Source: Paraconexibacter antarcticus (GTDB lineage Bacteria > Actinomycetota > Thermoleophilia > Solirubrobacterales > Solirubrobacteraceae). From it: DNA of 64,000 nt. The notes below the pieces were generated by a model. That model was not told the origin of the DNA, did no database searches, and worked only from the letters and a program-made list of their open reading frames with translations. Every line of letters begins with the position of its first letter. Positions within the stretch are counted from its first letter, which is position 1. A program made the translations under genes and the position numbers. Below, in pieces: positions 17,267 through 25,224 of this stretch. The stretch lies in assembly GCF_024220175.1 (NCBI RefSeq), contig NZ_CP098502.1, forward strand, positions 930,001 through 994,000. The letters are read 5' to 3'.

Positions 17267-18673
17267 TCACGCCCCCAGCAGCGACTGGCCGCAGACGCGG
17301 ACGACGTTGCCGTTCAGGCCGCCGGAGTCGGGCGCGGCGAGCCACGCGATCGCCTCGGCGACGTCGACGGGCAGGCCGCCCTGCGACATCGAGTTCATGC
17401 GGCGCCCGGCCTCGCGGATCGCGATCGGGACCGCGGCGGTCATCTGGGTCTCGATGAACCCGGGGGCGACGGCGTTGATCGTGATCCGCTGCTTCGCGAG
17501 GACCGGCGCGAGCGCCTGGACCATCCCGGCGACGCCGGCCTTCGAGGTGCCGTAGTTCGTCTGCCCGTTGTTGCCGGCGATGCCGGCGATCGAGGAGACG
17601 CACACGATGCGCGAGCCGGCGGCGAGGACGCCCTCCTCGAGCAGCACGTCGTCGATCCGCTCCTCGGCCGAGAGGTTGATGTCGAGCACCCGGTCCCAGC
17701 GCTCGGGCTTCATCCGCGCGAGCGTCCGGTCCTGGGTGATGCCCGCGTTGTGGACGACGATGTCGACCGTCCCGTGGGCCTCCTTCAGGAACGCGGCGAT
17801 CGTCTGCGGCGCGTCCGCGGCGGTGATGTCGCAGGTGAGCGACGAGCCGCCGAGGGCGCCGGTGACCGCGGCGAGGTCGTCGGCGAGCGGCGGGATGTCG
17901 AGGCCGACGATGTGCGCGCCGTCGCGGGCGAGGACCGACGCGATCGCCGCGCCGATGCCGCGCGAGGCGCCGGTGACGAGCGCGACCTTCCCGTCGAGCG
18001 GGCGGTGCAGGTCGACGGCCGGGACCTTGCCCGCGGCCTTCCCGACGCGGACGACCTGGCCGGACACGTAGGCGCTGCGGGCCGACAGGAGGAAGCGGAG
18101 CGTCGAGGCGAGGTTCGCCTCCGCGCCGGGGGCGACGTAGACGAGCTGCACCGTCGAACCGCCGCCGATCTCCTTGCCGAGCGACCGCGTGAAGCCCTCG
18201 AGCGCGCGCTGCGCCGTCGCCTCGCGCGGGGAGCCCGTGTCCTCCGGCGCCGTGCCGAGGACGACGACGCGCGAGCAGGGCTGCGTGCGCCGCACGACCG
18301 GGTGAAAGAAGGCGTGCAGCTCGCGCAGCTGCGTGGAGTCGGTGATGCCGGTGGCGTCGAAGACGAGCGCCTTGAAGCGCGCGTCGCCGGGGACCTCGGC
18401 GTTCCAGACGGCGGCGTCGAGGCCCGCGGCGGCCGCGGCGGTCCGCAGGTCGTCGCGCAGCTCGGTGGACGCCGTCGCCCCGAAGGACGCGATGACGGTC
18501 GCGACGTCGCCGGCGAGGCGCCCGCCGGGCGCGGCGCCGAGCAGCACGCGGCCGCCGATCGTCGCGTCCCCAGGCGACCAGCGCTCGAGGATCGTCGGCC
18601 GGGGGAGGCCGACCTGGTTCGTGATGAGCTTGCCGATCGGGGAGTTGGCGAGCTTCGTGTAGGTGTCGGTCAT
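17267..18673 (-). CDS. fabG4: 3-oxoacyl-ACP/CoA reductase, FabG4 type
   Basis: 468 residues, nearly twice the length of ordinary FabG. The N-terminal ~210 residues (start MTDTYTKLANSPIGKLITNQ) form a degenerate Rossmann-like domain; the C-terminal SDR domain has TGASRGIGAAIASVLARDGA, NAG, and the catalytic Tyr/Lys in NYGTSKAGVAGM. This two-domain layout is that of mycobacterial high-molecular-weight FabG4 (Rv0242c), also adjacent to a MaoC hydratase and FadA2. It interconverts 3-oxo- and 3-hydroxyacyl thioesters. Confidence 0.88.
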   Translation of the reverse strand: MTDTYTKLANSPIGKLITNQVGLPRPTILERWSPGDATIGGRVLLGAAPGGRLAGDVATVIASFGATASTELRDDLRTAAAAAGLDAAVWNAEVPGDARFKALVFDATGITDSTQLRELHAFFHPVVRRTQPCSRVVVLGTAPEDTGSPREATAQRALEGFTRSLGKEIGGGSTVQLVYVAPGAEANLASTLRFLLSARSAYVSGQVVRVGKAAGKVPAVDLHRPLDGKVALVTGASRGIGAAIASVLARDGAHIVGLDIPPLADDLAAVTGALGGSSLTCDITAADAPQTIAAFLKEAHGTVDIVVHNAGITQDRTLARMKPERWDRVLDINLSAEERIDDVLLEEGVLAAGSRIVCVSSIAGIAGNNGQTNYGTSKAGVAGMVQALAPVLAKQRITINAVAPGFIETQMTAAVPIAIREAGRRMNSMSQGGLPVDVAEAIAWLAAPDSGGLNGNVVRVCGQSLLGA

Positions 18674-18691
18674 GAAGAGGTCCTTTCCGGG

Positions 18692-19969
18692 CTACTTCTC
18701 GAGGATCGCGACGACGCCTTGGCCGCCGGCGGCGCAGATGGAGATGAGGGCGCGGCCGCCGCCGCGCTCGTGCAGCTCCTTCGCGGCGGCGGCGACGATG
18801 CGCCCGCCGGTCGCGGCGAAGGGGTGGCCGGCCGCGAGCGACGAGCCGTTGACGTTGAGCTTCGAGCGATCGATGGCGCCGAGCGGTTCGGAGCGGCCGA
18901 GGCGCTCGGAGCAGAAGACCGCGTCCTCCCACGCCTTGAGCGTCGAGAGGACCTGCGAGGCGAACGCCTCGTGGATCTCGTAGATGTCGAAGTCCTGCAG
19001 CGTCAGGCCGACGCGGTCGAGCATCCGCGGGACGGCGTAGGCCGGCGCCATGAGCAGGCCCTCGTCGCCGCCGACGTAGTCGACCGCGGCCGTCTCGCCC
19101 GTGACGAGGTGGGCGAGCACGGGCAGCCCGCGCTCCTGCGCCCACTCGTCGCTCGCGAGCAGCACCGCCGCGGCGCCGTCGCTTAGCGGCGTCGAGTTGC
19201 CCGCGGTCATCGTGCCGTCCGGCCCGCCGAAGACGGGCTTCAGCTTTGCGAGCTTCTCCACCGACGAGTTGGGGCGGAGGTTCTGGTCGCGCTCGAGGCC
19301 GAGGTACGGCGTGACGAGGTCGTCCTGGAAGCCGCGGTCGTAGGCGGCGGCGAGGTTCGCGTGGGAGCGGGCGGTCAGCTCGTCCTGCTCCTCGCGGGTG
19401 ACGCCCCAGCGCGCGCCGGTGCGGGCCTGGTGCTCGCCCATCGAGAGGCCGGTGCGCGGCTCCTCGTTGCGCGGGATCGCCGGGACGATCATCCCGGGCC
19501 GCACGCCGGCGAGGACCTTCAGGCGGTCGGTGTTCGAGCGCGCGTTGTTGAGCTTGATGAGCAGGTGGCGCAGGTCGTCGCCGACGGCCAGCGGGGCGTC
19601 GCTCGTCGTGTCCACGCCGCCGGCGATCCCGGCGTCGATCTGCCCGAGCGCGATCTTGTTCGCGACGAGGATCGCGGCCTGCAGGCCGGTGCCGCACGCC
19701 TGCTGGACGTCGTAGGCGGGGGTGTCGGCCGACAGGCGCGTGCCCATGACGGACTCGCGCGTGAGGTTGAAGTCGCGGCTGTGCTTCAGCACGGCGCCGG
19801 CGACGACCTCGCCGAGGCGCTCGCCCTCGAGGCCGTGACGGGCGACGAGGCCGTCGAGCGCGGCGGTGAGCATGTCCTGGTTGGACGCGGAGGCGTAGGC
19901 GCTGTTGGAGCGCGCGAAGGGGATGCGGTTGCCGCCGACGACGGCGACCTTGCGCAGGTTCGTGATCAT
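18692..19969 (-). CDS. Acetyl-CoA acyltransferase (thiolase), FadA2/FadI-like
   Basis: 425 residues. Thiolase catalytic residues are all present: nucleophilic Cys in DVQQACGTGLQAAI, His in SLAAGHPFAATGGRIV and Cys in ISICAAGGQGVVAIL. Cleaves 3-oxoacyl-CoA with CoA in beta-oxidation. The ATG overlaps the TetR stop by 4 bp (ATGA), so regulator and enzymes are on one message. The neighbourhood order (fadA2, fabG4, htdX, fadE) matches the mycobacterial Rv0241c-Rv0244c locus. Confidence 0.92.
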   Translation of the reverse strand: MITNLRKVAVVGGNRIPFARSNSAYASASNQDMLTAALDGLVARHGLEGERLGEVVAGAVLKHSRDFNLTRESVMGTRLSADTPAYDVQQACGTGLQAAILVANKIALGQIDAGIAGGVDTTSDAPLAVGDDLRHLLIKLNNARSNTDRLKVLAGVRPGMIVPAIPRNEEPRTGLSMGEHQARTGARWGVTREEQDELTARSHANLAAAYDRGFQDDLVTPYLGLERDQNLRPNSSVEKLAKLKPVFGGPDGTMTAGNSTPLSDGAAAVLLASDEWAQERGLPVLAHLVTGETAAVDYVGGDEGLLMAPAYAVPRMLDRVGLTLQDFDIYEIHEAFASQVLSTLKAWEDAVFCSERLGRSEPLGAIDRSKLNVNGSSLAAGHPFAATGGRIVAAAAKELHERGGGRALISICAAGGQGVVAILEK

Positions 19970-20628
19970 GTTCGGGCAGGTCCTGGGTTCGGGGACGGGG
20001 AGAAGGTCGGAGCGCCCTCGCGCACGCCACGGGCGAGGCCCGGGCGGACGAGGGCGATGAAGGCGTCGGCGGTGGCCGCGGCGCTCAGGTCGCCGGCGCC
20101 GTCGCGGATCCACCAGCGGCAGAGGGCCTCGACGGCGCCGAGCAGCGCGTGCGCCATGCCGGGCAGGAGGGCCGGGCCGGGCGCGGGATCGAGGTGGCGC
20201 AGGGCGCTGCCGACGAGGTCGGTCGCCTGCCCGCGGTAGGCGTCGATGTGGTCGGCGATCTCGCCGCCGGTCGGCAGGGTCTCGTCGTAGAGGACCTGCC
20301 ACGAGGCGCGGTCGGAGTCGACGAAGGCGAAGAAGGCGCGCAGCGCCTCGCGCAGGCCCTCGCCGGGGTCGGACGCCTCGGCGAACGCGGTCGTCAGGCG
20401 GGCGATGAGCGCGTCGGCGGTACGGCCGAGGCACGCGAGGTAGAGCCGCTCCTTGTTGCCGAAGTAGTTGTAGAGCAGCGGCTTCGTGACGCCGACGGCC
20501 GCGGCGACCTCGTCCATCGTCACCGCGGCGTACCCGTGCTGCGCGAAGAGCGCCTGGGCGACGTCGAGCGTCTGCTGCTCGCGCTCGGCGCGCGGCAGGC
20601 GGCGGGGGGAGGTGTCTCGAGCGGCCAC
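19966..20628 (-). CDS. TetR-family repressor of the fatty-acid operon
   Basis: 220 residues. N-terminal helix-turn-helix: AREQQ..DVAQALFAQHGYAAVTMDEVAAAVGVTKPLLYNYFGNKE; C-terminal ligand domain follows. GTG start at 20628; TAATAT ends 8 nt upstream, suggesting a leaderless message. It leads the operon and is translationally coupled to the thiolase gene, so it very likely autoregulates and responds to acyl-CoA. Confidence 0.9.
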   Translation of the reverse strand: MAARDTSPRRLPRAEREQQTLDVAQALFAQHGYAAVTMDEVAAAVGVTKPLLYNYFGNKERLYLACLGRTADALIARLTTAFAEASDPGEGLREALRAFFAFVDSDRASWQVLYDETLPTGGEIADHIDAYRGQATDLVGSALRHLDPAPGPALLPGMAHALLGAVEALCRWWIRDGAGDLSAAATADAFIALVRPGLARGVREGAPTFSPSPNPGPART

Positions 20629-20680
20629 GACCGTTCATATTACTCACATATAAATTTGTACGCCGGTAACCCCTCCCGTG
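20629..20680. promoter_or_regulatory. AT-rich promoter/operator region of the tetR operon
   Basis: A conspicuous AT-rich island in an otherwise ~73% GC background. It holds the minus-strand -10 TAATAT (complement of 20637-20642) and a loose inverted TTAC..GTAA pair (20640-20643 and 20666-20669) spanning ATATAAATTTGTA. Candidate TetR binding site; the symmetry is weak. Confidence 0.45.
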
Positions 20681-20772
20681 AAGCTGAATGAAGGTTCACG
20701 GTGCCCACAGCACCCGGAACCTGCATTCACCTTCCGCGGGGCGCGATCTGCCTGTCCGCTGCGGGGTCGCAC

Positions 20773-20778
20773 TACGCT
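20773..20778 (+). promoter_or_regulatory. -10 hexamer TACGCT of HD gene
   Basis: TACGCT ends 10 nt before ATG 20789; no Shine-Dalgarno. Confidence 0.42.
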
Positions 20779-20788
20779 CGGTCAGCGC

Positions 20789-21478
20789 ATGGCCGAGTCG
20801 TTCACCGACACCCCGCTGCTCACCGCGCGCTTCGACGCGGCGCTCCACTACGGCCTCGACCACCACCGTAGGCAGCTCCGCAAGGGGACGCCGGTGCCGT
20901 ACGCCGCCCACCTGCTCGCCGTCGCCTCGCTCGTCCTCGAGATGCACGGGGACGAGGACGAGGCGATCGGCGCGCTGCTCCACGACGTCGTCGAGGACGG
21001 CGGGGGCGCCGCCGCGCTCGCTCACATCGAGCGCGAGTTCGGCGCGGAGGTCGCCGCGATCGTCCTCGCCAACAGCGACGTCGTCGACGACGGGGACCGG
21101 CCACACGGCGCGGCCCGCGGGGAGCGCCGCCACGCCTGGTTCGAGCGCAAGCGCGCCTACGTCGACGCCTTCCCGCACAAGACCCCGGCGGCGCTGCGCG
21201 TGTCCCTCGCCGACAAGCTCCACAACGCCCGCTCGATCCTCATCGACTACCGCACGCACGGCGACGCGGTGTGGGCGCGCTTCAAGCAGGGCCAGGGCCT
21301 CGCGACCCGGATCTACTACCGCGAGCTGGCCGCCGCGTTCGAGCGCGAGCGCGGCCGGATGGGCGAGCACGCGCAGCCCGCGGTCGACGAGCTGCGCCGC
21401 ACGGTCGACGCCATCACGGCCCTCGCGGTCGAGCACCAGGGCCCCGACACGCGGATGCTCTTCTCCGAGCCCGGGTAG
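20789..21478 (+). CDS. HD-domain phosphohydrolase, RelA/SpoT-hydrolase-like
   Basis: 229 residues. Resembles the hydrolase half of RelA/SpoT and small alarmone hydrolases: YAAHLLAVASLVLEMHGDED, the HD pair in GALLHDVVEDGGG, and LRVSLADKLHNARSILIDY. No synthetase, TGS or ACT domain is present. It may degrade (p)ppGpp or a related nucleotide; the family also contains other HD hydrolases, so the substrate is open. The start is chosen by the promoter 10 nt upstream. Confidence 0.78.
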   Translation: MAESFTDTPLLTARFDAALHYGLDHHRRQLRKGTPVPYAAHLLAVASLVLEMHGDEDEAIGALLHDVVEDGGGAAALAHIEREFGAEVAAIVLANSDVVDDGDRPHGAARGERRHAWFERKRAYVDAFPHKTPAALRVSLADKLHNARSILIDYRTHGDAVWARFKQGQGLATRIYYRELAAAFERERGRMGEHAQPAVDELRRTVDAITALAVEHQGPDTRMLFSEPG

Positions 21479-21488
21479 AACTCATGGC

Positions 21489-21638
21489 ATGGAAGACGAA
21501 GAAGGCACGCCCAACCGGGACCACCAGGACGCCGAGTCCCTCGAGCGCGACCAGGATCAGACCGTCTCCGACCAGTCCGGCGAGACCGCTCCGGCGGGTG
21601 CCGACAAGCCGGAGAAGGGCGACGACGCAGGCGCCTGA
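21489..21638 (+). CDS. Short acidic hypothetical protein
   Basis: 49 residues, almost entirely Asp/Glu/Gln/Ser/Thr/Pro/Ala, no hydrophobic core (starts MEDEEGTPNRDHQDAESLER). Predicted disordered. A TAGAAC hexamer at 21476 lies 7 nt before ATG 21489, like the leaderless genes elsewhere in this window. A competing ATG at 21484 reads a basic frame that looks non-coding. Codon use is less GC-biased than its neighbours, so coding status is uncertain. Confidence 0.42.
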   Translation: MEDEEGTPNRDHQDAESLERDQDQTVSDQSGETAPAGADKPEKGDDAGA

Positions 21639-21663
21639 GCGACGCCGCGGGGGGCGCGCCGGT

Positions 21664-21697
21664 GGGCCACCGCAGCTTGGGGGTTCTGCGGTGGCCC
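21664..21697. terminator. Strong hairpin, putative terminator
   Basis: Perfect 12-bp stem GGGCCACCGCAG / CTGCGGTGGCCC with a 10-nt loop, 25 nt after the small acidic ORF. No T-tract follows; a smaller perfect hairpin CGGCAC-TG-GTGCCG is next to it (21701-21714). Confidence 0.55.
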
Positions 21698-21947
21698 GAC
21701 CCGGCACTGGTGCCGTCCATGGCTTCTTGGGGATGCTGGCCGCGTGGTCTCGCGGATCGGGGGGGAACACGAGACCGGTATGGGGCGGCTCAGCGATTGG
21801 GGCGTTCCCGCTCGTGATACGTCCCAAACCCTGAAACCGATCACCGTCAGCCGGCTGACCGGATCCGCGGGGCGGCGGGCCGGCCGCGCCCCCAAACGGG
21901 CGACGAGAACTGCGACAGATGCGCAGAAAAGGTCTATCGTCCGCCCG
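21698..21947. other. Gene-free stretch with several symmetric elements
   Basis: No convincing gene. It contains an inverted GGTCTCG..CGAGACC pair (about 21753-21782), a perfect 14-bp palindrome GTCAGCCGGCTGAC (21846-21859), and a -35-like GCGACA (21912-21917) placed 17 bp before the -10 of the next gene. The palindrome is a candidate operator for the SnoaL-like gene. Confidence 0.45.
21935..21940 (+). promoter_or_regulatory. -10 hexamer TATCGT of SnoaL-like gene
   Basis: TATCGT ends 7 nt before GTG 21948, with GCGACA 17 bp upstream as a possible -35 box. Confidence 0.52.
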
Positions 21948-22370
21948 GTGATCGAGGGGGAGCACGAGGGGATCGTCCGCGGCTTCCTTACCGCCTCCCG
22001 CGCCCGCGACCTCGACGCCTGCGCCGCGCTCCTCGCGCCGGACGTCGACTGGCACGTCCCGAGCGGATTCCCGTTCGGCGGCCACCACACCGGCGTGGAC
22101 GCGGTCCGCGGCTACCTCACCGACCTCTGGGTCTTCTTCGACGACGTCGACCTCGGGGCGCCCGAGCTCCACGTGGCGGGGGCGTCGGTCATGGCCATCG
22201 GGACCGTGACGGTCGTGACGCTCAACGGGAAGCGCCACGAGCTCGAGTACGCGCAGCTCTTCGCCATCGAGGACGGGCTCATCGCGACCTACCGCGAGCG
22301 CGGCGACGCCGGTCGCATGGTCAAGGTCGTCAGCGCCGAGATGGCGTTCGACGGCGACGCGCGCCGCTGA
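21948..22370 (+). CDS. SnoaL-like/NTF2-fold protein
   Basis: 140 residues. NTF2-like cone fold typical of SnoaL and ketosteroid-isomerase relatives: GIVRGFLTASRARDLDACAA, LLAPDVDWHVPSGFPFGGHH, GVDAVRGYLTDLWVFFDDVD and YAQLFAIEDGLIATYRERGD. Substrate unknown; such proteins bind small hydrophobic ligands. GTG 21948 is chosen from the promoter geometry. Tail-to-tail with the hydrolase gene at 22383. Confidence 0.8.
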   Translation: MIEGEHEGIVRGFLTASRARDLDACAALLAPDVDWHVPSGFPFGGHHTGVDAVRGYLTDLWVFFDDVDLGAPELHVAGASVMAIGTVTVVTLNGKRHELEYAQLFAIEDGLIATYRERGDAGRMVKVVSAEMAFDGDARR

Positions 22371-22382
22371 GACGCCGGCGCC

Positions 22383-23663
22383 TCAGGCGAACGGGACGCA
22401 GCGCCCGATGCGCCGCATGAGCGCGAGCAGGTCCGGCAGCTCCGGGTAGACGATCGGCTTGCCGCTCGTGACGAGGGCCGCCGCCAGCGCCCGCTGCGGG
22501 TCCGCCCACCCGATCGTGTTCGTGTAGCCGAGGTGCCCGAAGGCCTGCTCGGTGTTCGGCCCGAAGAGGCTGAGCAGCTCGGCGCCGAGCATGAAGCCGA
22601 GGCCGTACCGCGTCGGGAACCCGAGGGTGAAGTCGATCTCGCGGTAGGACTGCTCCGAGCGCGCGCGGGTGATCGTGCGCGGCTCGAAGATCCGGACCCC
22701 GTCGAGCTCGCCGCCCGCGCGGAGCAGCTCGAAGAACCGCGACAGCTCGGTCGCGCTTGCCACGGCGTTGCCCGCCGGGATGACGCCCGTGAGGAACCGC
22801 GGGTCGTTCGACGCCTCCACCACGTCGTCGGGCTTCTTGCCGAGCGCGCGCTCGAGGACGTTCGAGATCGGCGGGAGCACCGGTGCGCCGGTCGCGTAGC
22901 AGCGGCCGACGAGTTCGAGGTCCTCCGCCGCGACGCCGTAGTTCATGAAGCGGAAGTCGAGCGGTGCGAGGATCTCGCGGTCGAGCACGGTCCGGATGTC
23001 GTCCCCGGTCGCGCGGCGGACGACCTCACCGAGGATGAAGCCGCCGGAGATCGCGTGGTAGGCAAGCGTCTTGCCCGCCCGGGAGGCGGGCCTGGCGTCG
23101 CAGAGCACCTCCACGAGCAGGTCGCGGTCGGCGAGGTTGTCGACGTCCATGACGTGGCCGGGGAGGTTCGGCACGCCCGCGCGGTGGCTCAGGACGTGGG
23201 CGATCGTGATCGCCTCCTTGCCGTGCCGCGCGTACTCCGGGACGTAGTCCGCGACGCGGTCGCCGACGTGGAGGACGCCGCGCTGGTCGAGGAGGTGGAC
23301 GACCATCGCGGTGATCGCCTTCGAGGCCGAGAAGATGACGAACGGCGTGTCCGTCGTCACCGGCACCCGCGGGACGTCCGCGTCGTCGTGCGGGCCGTTG
23401 CCGCTCGCGTGGCCGATCGCCCGGTCGAGCACGACGTGCCCGTCGCGGCGGACGCAGAGCTGCAGGGCGGGGTGGACGCCCGAGCGGTACAGGCGCCGGG
23501 CCGAGCGCCACATCGCCTCGACCTGGTCCCGGGTCATCCCCGCGTCGCGCGGGTCGGCCTCGGGCCCGAAGGCGGTGATGCTGTCGAGGTCGCGAGGGAC
23601 GCGGATGCGACGCAGCGGGTCGCTGACGAGCGGCAGTCGCGGCAGCGGCGGGAGCGGGGCCAT
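22383..23663 (-). CDS. Serine hydrolase, class C beta-lactamase/esterase family
   Basis: 426 residues. Active-site SxxK in FVIFSASKAITAMVVHLLDQ; downstream TIAHVLSHRAGVPNLPG; a later YxN-like tyrosine in the KTLAYHAISGGFILGEV block; and GHLGYTNTIGWADPQ near the end, all as in EstB-type esterases and penicillin-binding-protein-like lactamases. No signal peptide is visible, so probably cytoplasmic. It starts one base after the stop of the lipoprotein gene and is transcribed with it. Confidence 0.85.
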   Translation of the reverse strand: MAPLPPLPRLPLVSDPLRRIRVPRDLDSITAFGPEADPRDAGMTRDQVEAMWRSARRLYRSGVHPALQLCVRRDGHVVLDRAIGHASGNGPHDDADVPRVPVTTDTPFVIFSASKAITAMVVHLLDQRGVLHVGDRVADYVPEYARHGKEAITIAHVLSHRAGVPNLPGHVMDVDNLADRDLLVEVLCDARPASRAGKTLAYHAISGGFILGEVVRRATGDDIRTVLDREILAPLDFRFMNYGVAAEDLELVGRCYATGAPVLPPISNVLERALGKKPDDVVEASNDPRFLTGVIPAGNAVASATELSRFFELLRAGGELDGVRIFEPRTITRARSEQSYREIDFTLGFPTRYGLGFMLGAELLSLFGPNTEQAFGHLGYTNTIGWADPQRALAAALVTSGKPIVYPELPDLLALMRRIGRCVPFA

Positions 23664-23664
23664 G

Positions 23665-24393
23665 TCAGCCGCCGGTGCCCGGCCGCAGGGTGCCGCGAAC
23701 GTGGCCCTGGCCGTCGAGCTGACGGACTTCGACCGTCCGGGCCCCGGAGCGGGCGCCGGTGGCCTGGCAGCGGAACCGGCCGCCGGCCTGCGGCGGCACG
23801 ATCTCCGGGCACGAGACGGTCGCCTTCCCCCCGAGCTCCGCCGCGAACTGCCGCGCGAGGCGCCGCTCGATGTCGCCAATGTGGAGGAAGGGCGCGCTCA
23901 CGGTGATCTGCCCGCTCTCGTCGGTCTCGTTGACGATCGCGTCGCCGGCGGTCCCGTCGGCCCCCGTGACGCGGCAGGTGAAGCTGTCGCCGGCCTTGGC
24001 GACCCGGCCGGGCGGGCAGCTGACCCGCTTCACGCGCGCGCCGACCTGCTGGACGACCGCGCTGCGGATGAGCGCGGCCGCGCGGGTGGCGTCGATGCGC
24101 GCGGCCTGCGGGACGACGGTGATGTCCACGTCCCCCTTGTCGTCCTTCTCGGTGAGCGTCGCGGTCGCGGTGGACCCGTCGGTCGCGACGATCCGGCAGG
24201 TGAGCACGTCCCCCTTGCGGGCCTTGTGGCCTCCGGGGCAGTCGACGCTGCGCACGTCGATCCGGAACTTCTCCTCGGTGAGCTCCTTCACGCGCTTCTC
24301 GGCCTTCCCGGCGTCGATCGTCGTCGCGCAGCCGCCGAGCCCGACGGCGCCGCCGCAGGCGAGCACGGCGAGGGAGGCGGCGCGGACGCTCAT
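23665..24393 (-). CDS. Lipoprotein with repeated DUF4333-like domains
   Basis: 242 residues. Signal sequence with lipobox VGLGGC (Cys near residue 22), so anchored to the membrane outer face. Three similar units follow, each with a VxCP..A..GD.F.CR pattern (VDCPGGHKARKGDVLTCRIV, VSCPPGRVAKAGDSFTCRVT, VSCPEIVPPQAGGRFRCQAT). Such units occur in actinobacterial DUF4333 proteins of unknown role. The paired cysteines in each unit may form disulfides. TAGCCT lies 8 nt before the ATG. Confidence 0.82.
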   Translation of the reverse strand: MSVRAASLAVLACGGAVGLGGCATTIDAGKAEKRVKELTEEKFRIDVRSVDCPGGHKARKGDVLTCRIVATDGSTATATLTEKDDKGDVDITVVPQAARIDATRAAALIRSAVVQQVGARVKRVSCPPGRVAKAGDSFTCRVTGADGTAGDAIVNETDESGQITVSAPFLHIGDIERRLARQFAAELGGKATVSCPEIVPPQAGGRFRCQATGARSGARTVEVRQLDGQGHVRGTLRPGTGG

Positions 24394-24401
24394 CGGGGCC
24401 G

Positions 24402-24407
24402 AGGCTA
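24402..24407 (-). promoter_or_regulatory. -10 hexamer TAGCCT (minus strand), leaderless lipoprotein gene
   Basis: Complement reads TAGCCT and ends 8 nt before ATG 24393. Confidence 0.5.
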
Positions 24408-24440
24408 CCGGACGTCCGCGGCGCCGCTCACGCCTCCGGC

Positions 24441-25091
24441 TCACGCCTCGACGGGCGTCCCCTTCGCCTCGATGGCCGCGGCACTCGGCCGGGCGCGGAG
24501 CGCGTCCATCCACGCCGCCACGCGCGGCCGCTCCGCCGGGTCGGGTGCGAGCTGTGGCGCCCACTGCGGGATGCGGACCGCGGCGGCCATGCCGGCGACG
24601 TCCGCGTAGGTGAACTGCTCACCGCAGAGCCACGGCCCGTCGTGGACGCCGAGGGCGTCCTCGAGCCGCGGATACTGGCGCGGCACGATCACGTGGAGGC
24701 GCTCGGTGATGTCCTCGGGGTCGTCCGCGTCCCGGCCGAAGGCGAGCTTGCGCATCCCGAGGAAGAAGTTCACGGCGATGCCGTCGTCCACGTACTTCGC
24801 CCAGGCGCGGGCCCACGCGCGCGCCGCCGGGTCGGCAGGCCACAGGGCCGGCTCGGGGCAGGTCTCCTCGAGGTAGTCGCAGATCACGGAGGACTCGCGC
24901 ATCGGGAGCGCGCCCTCGACCTCCAGCACCGGGACGCGCCCGAGCGGGTTGAGCTCCTTCAGGCGCGGCGGGCGCTTGGCCGGGTGCACCTCCAGCAGCT
25001 CGTACTCGATGCCCTTCTCGGCGAAGGCGACGCGCGCCTTCCCGGCGAACGGCGAGGCGGCGAAGGACCACAGGCGGGGCAGGTCGGACAC
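24441..25091 (-). CDS. Glutathione S-transferase-like protein
   Basis: 216 residues. N-terminal thioredoxin-like domain (LWSFAASPFAGKARVAFAEK, NPLGRVPVLEVEGALPMRES with the cis-Pro and ESS glutathione-binding turn) and C-terminal helical domain (LCGEQFTYADVAGMAAAVRI). In actinobacteria the thiol is often not glutathione, so the true co-substrate is open. GTG 25091 is chosen because AGGAG lies 4 nt upstream; a TAGGTT -10 candidate (complement of 25126-25131) makes this one a leadered gene. Confidence 0.85.
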   Translation of the reverse strand: MSDLPRLWSFAASPFAGKARVAFAEKGIEYELLEVHPAKRPPRLKELNPLGRVPVLEVEGALPMRESSVICDYLEETCPEPALWPADPAARAWARAWAKYVDDGIAVNFFLGMRKLAFGRDADDPEDITERLHVIVPRQYPRLEDALGVHDGPWLCGEQFTYADVAGMAAAVRIPQWAPQLAPDPAERPRVAAWMDALRARPSAAAIEAKGTPVEA

Positions 25092-25224
25092 GGGGCTCCT
25101 GGACGGGAAGGGGACGGAAGGGCCGAACCTACCCTCCTCCGACCGGCCAGACGTGGTCATACGAACGGCCACATTGCGGGGAACCCCCCTTCAAGATCGG
25201 ACGCGACGCGTCGTTGGGAAGGGC

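Noticed and set aside
20679..20700. Inverted GTGAA..TTCAC pair as an operator
   Set aside because: Five-base arms are too short to stand out from chance in this sequence.
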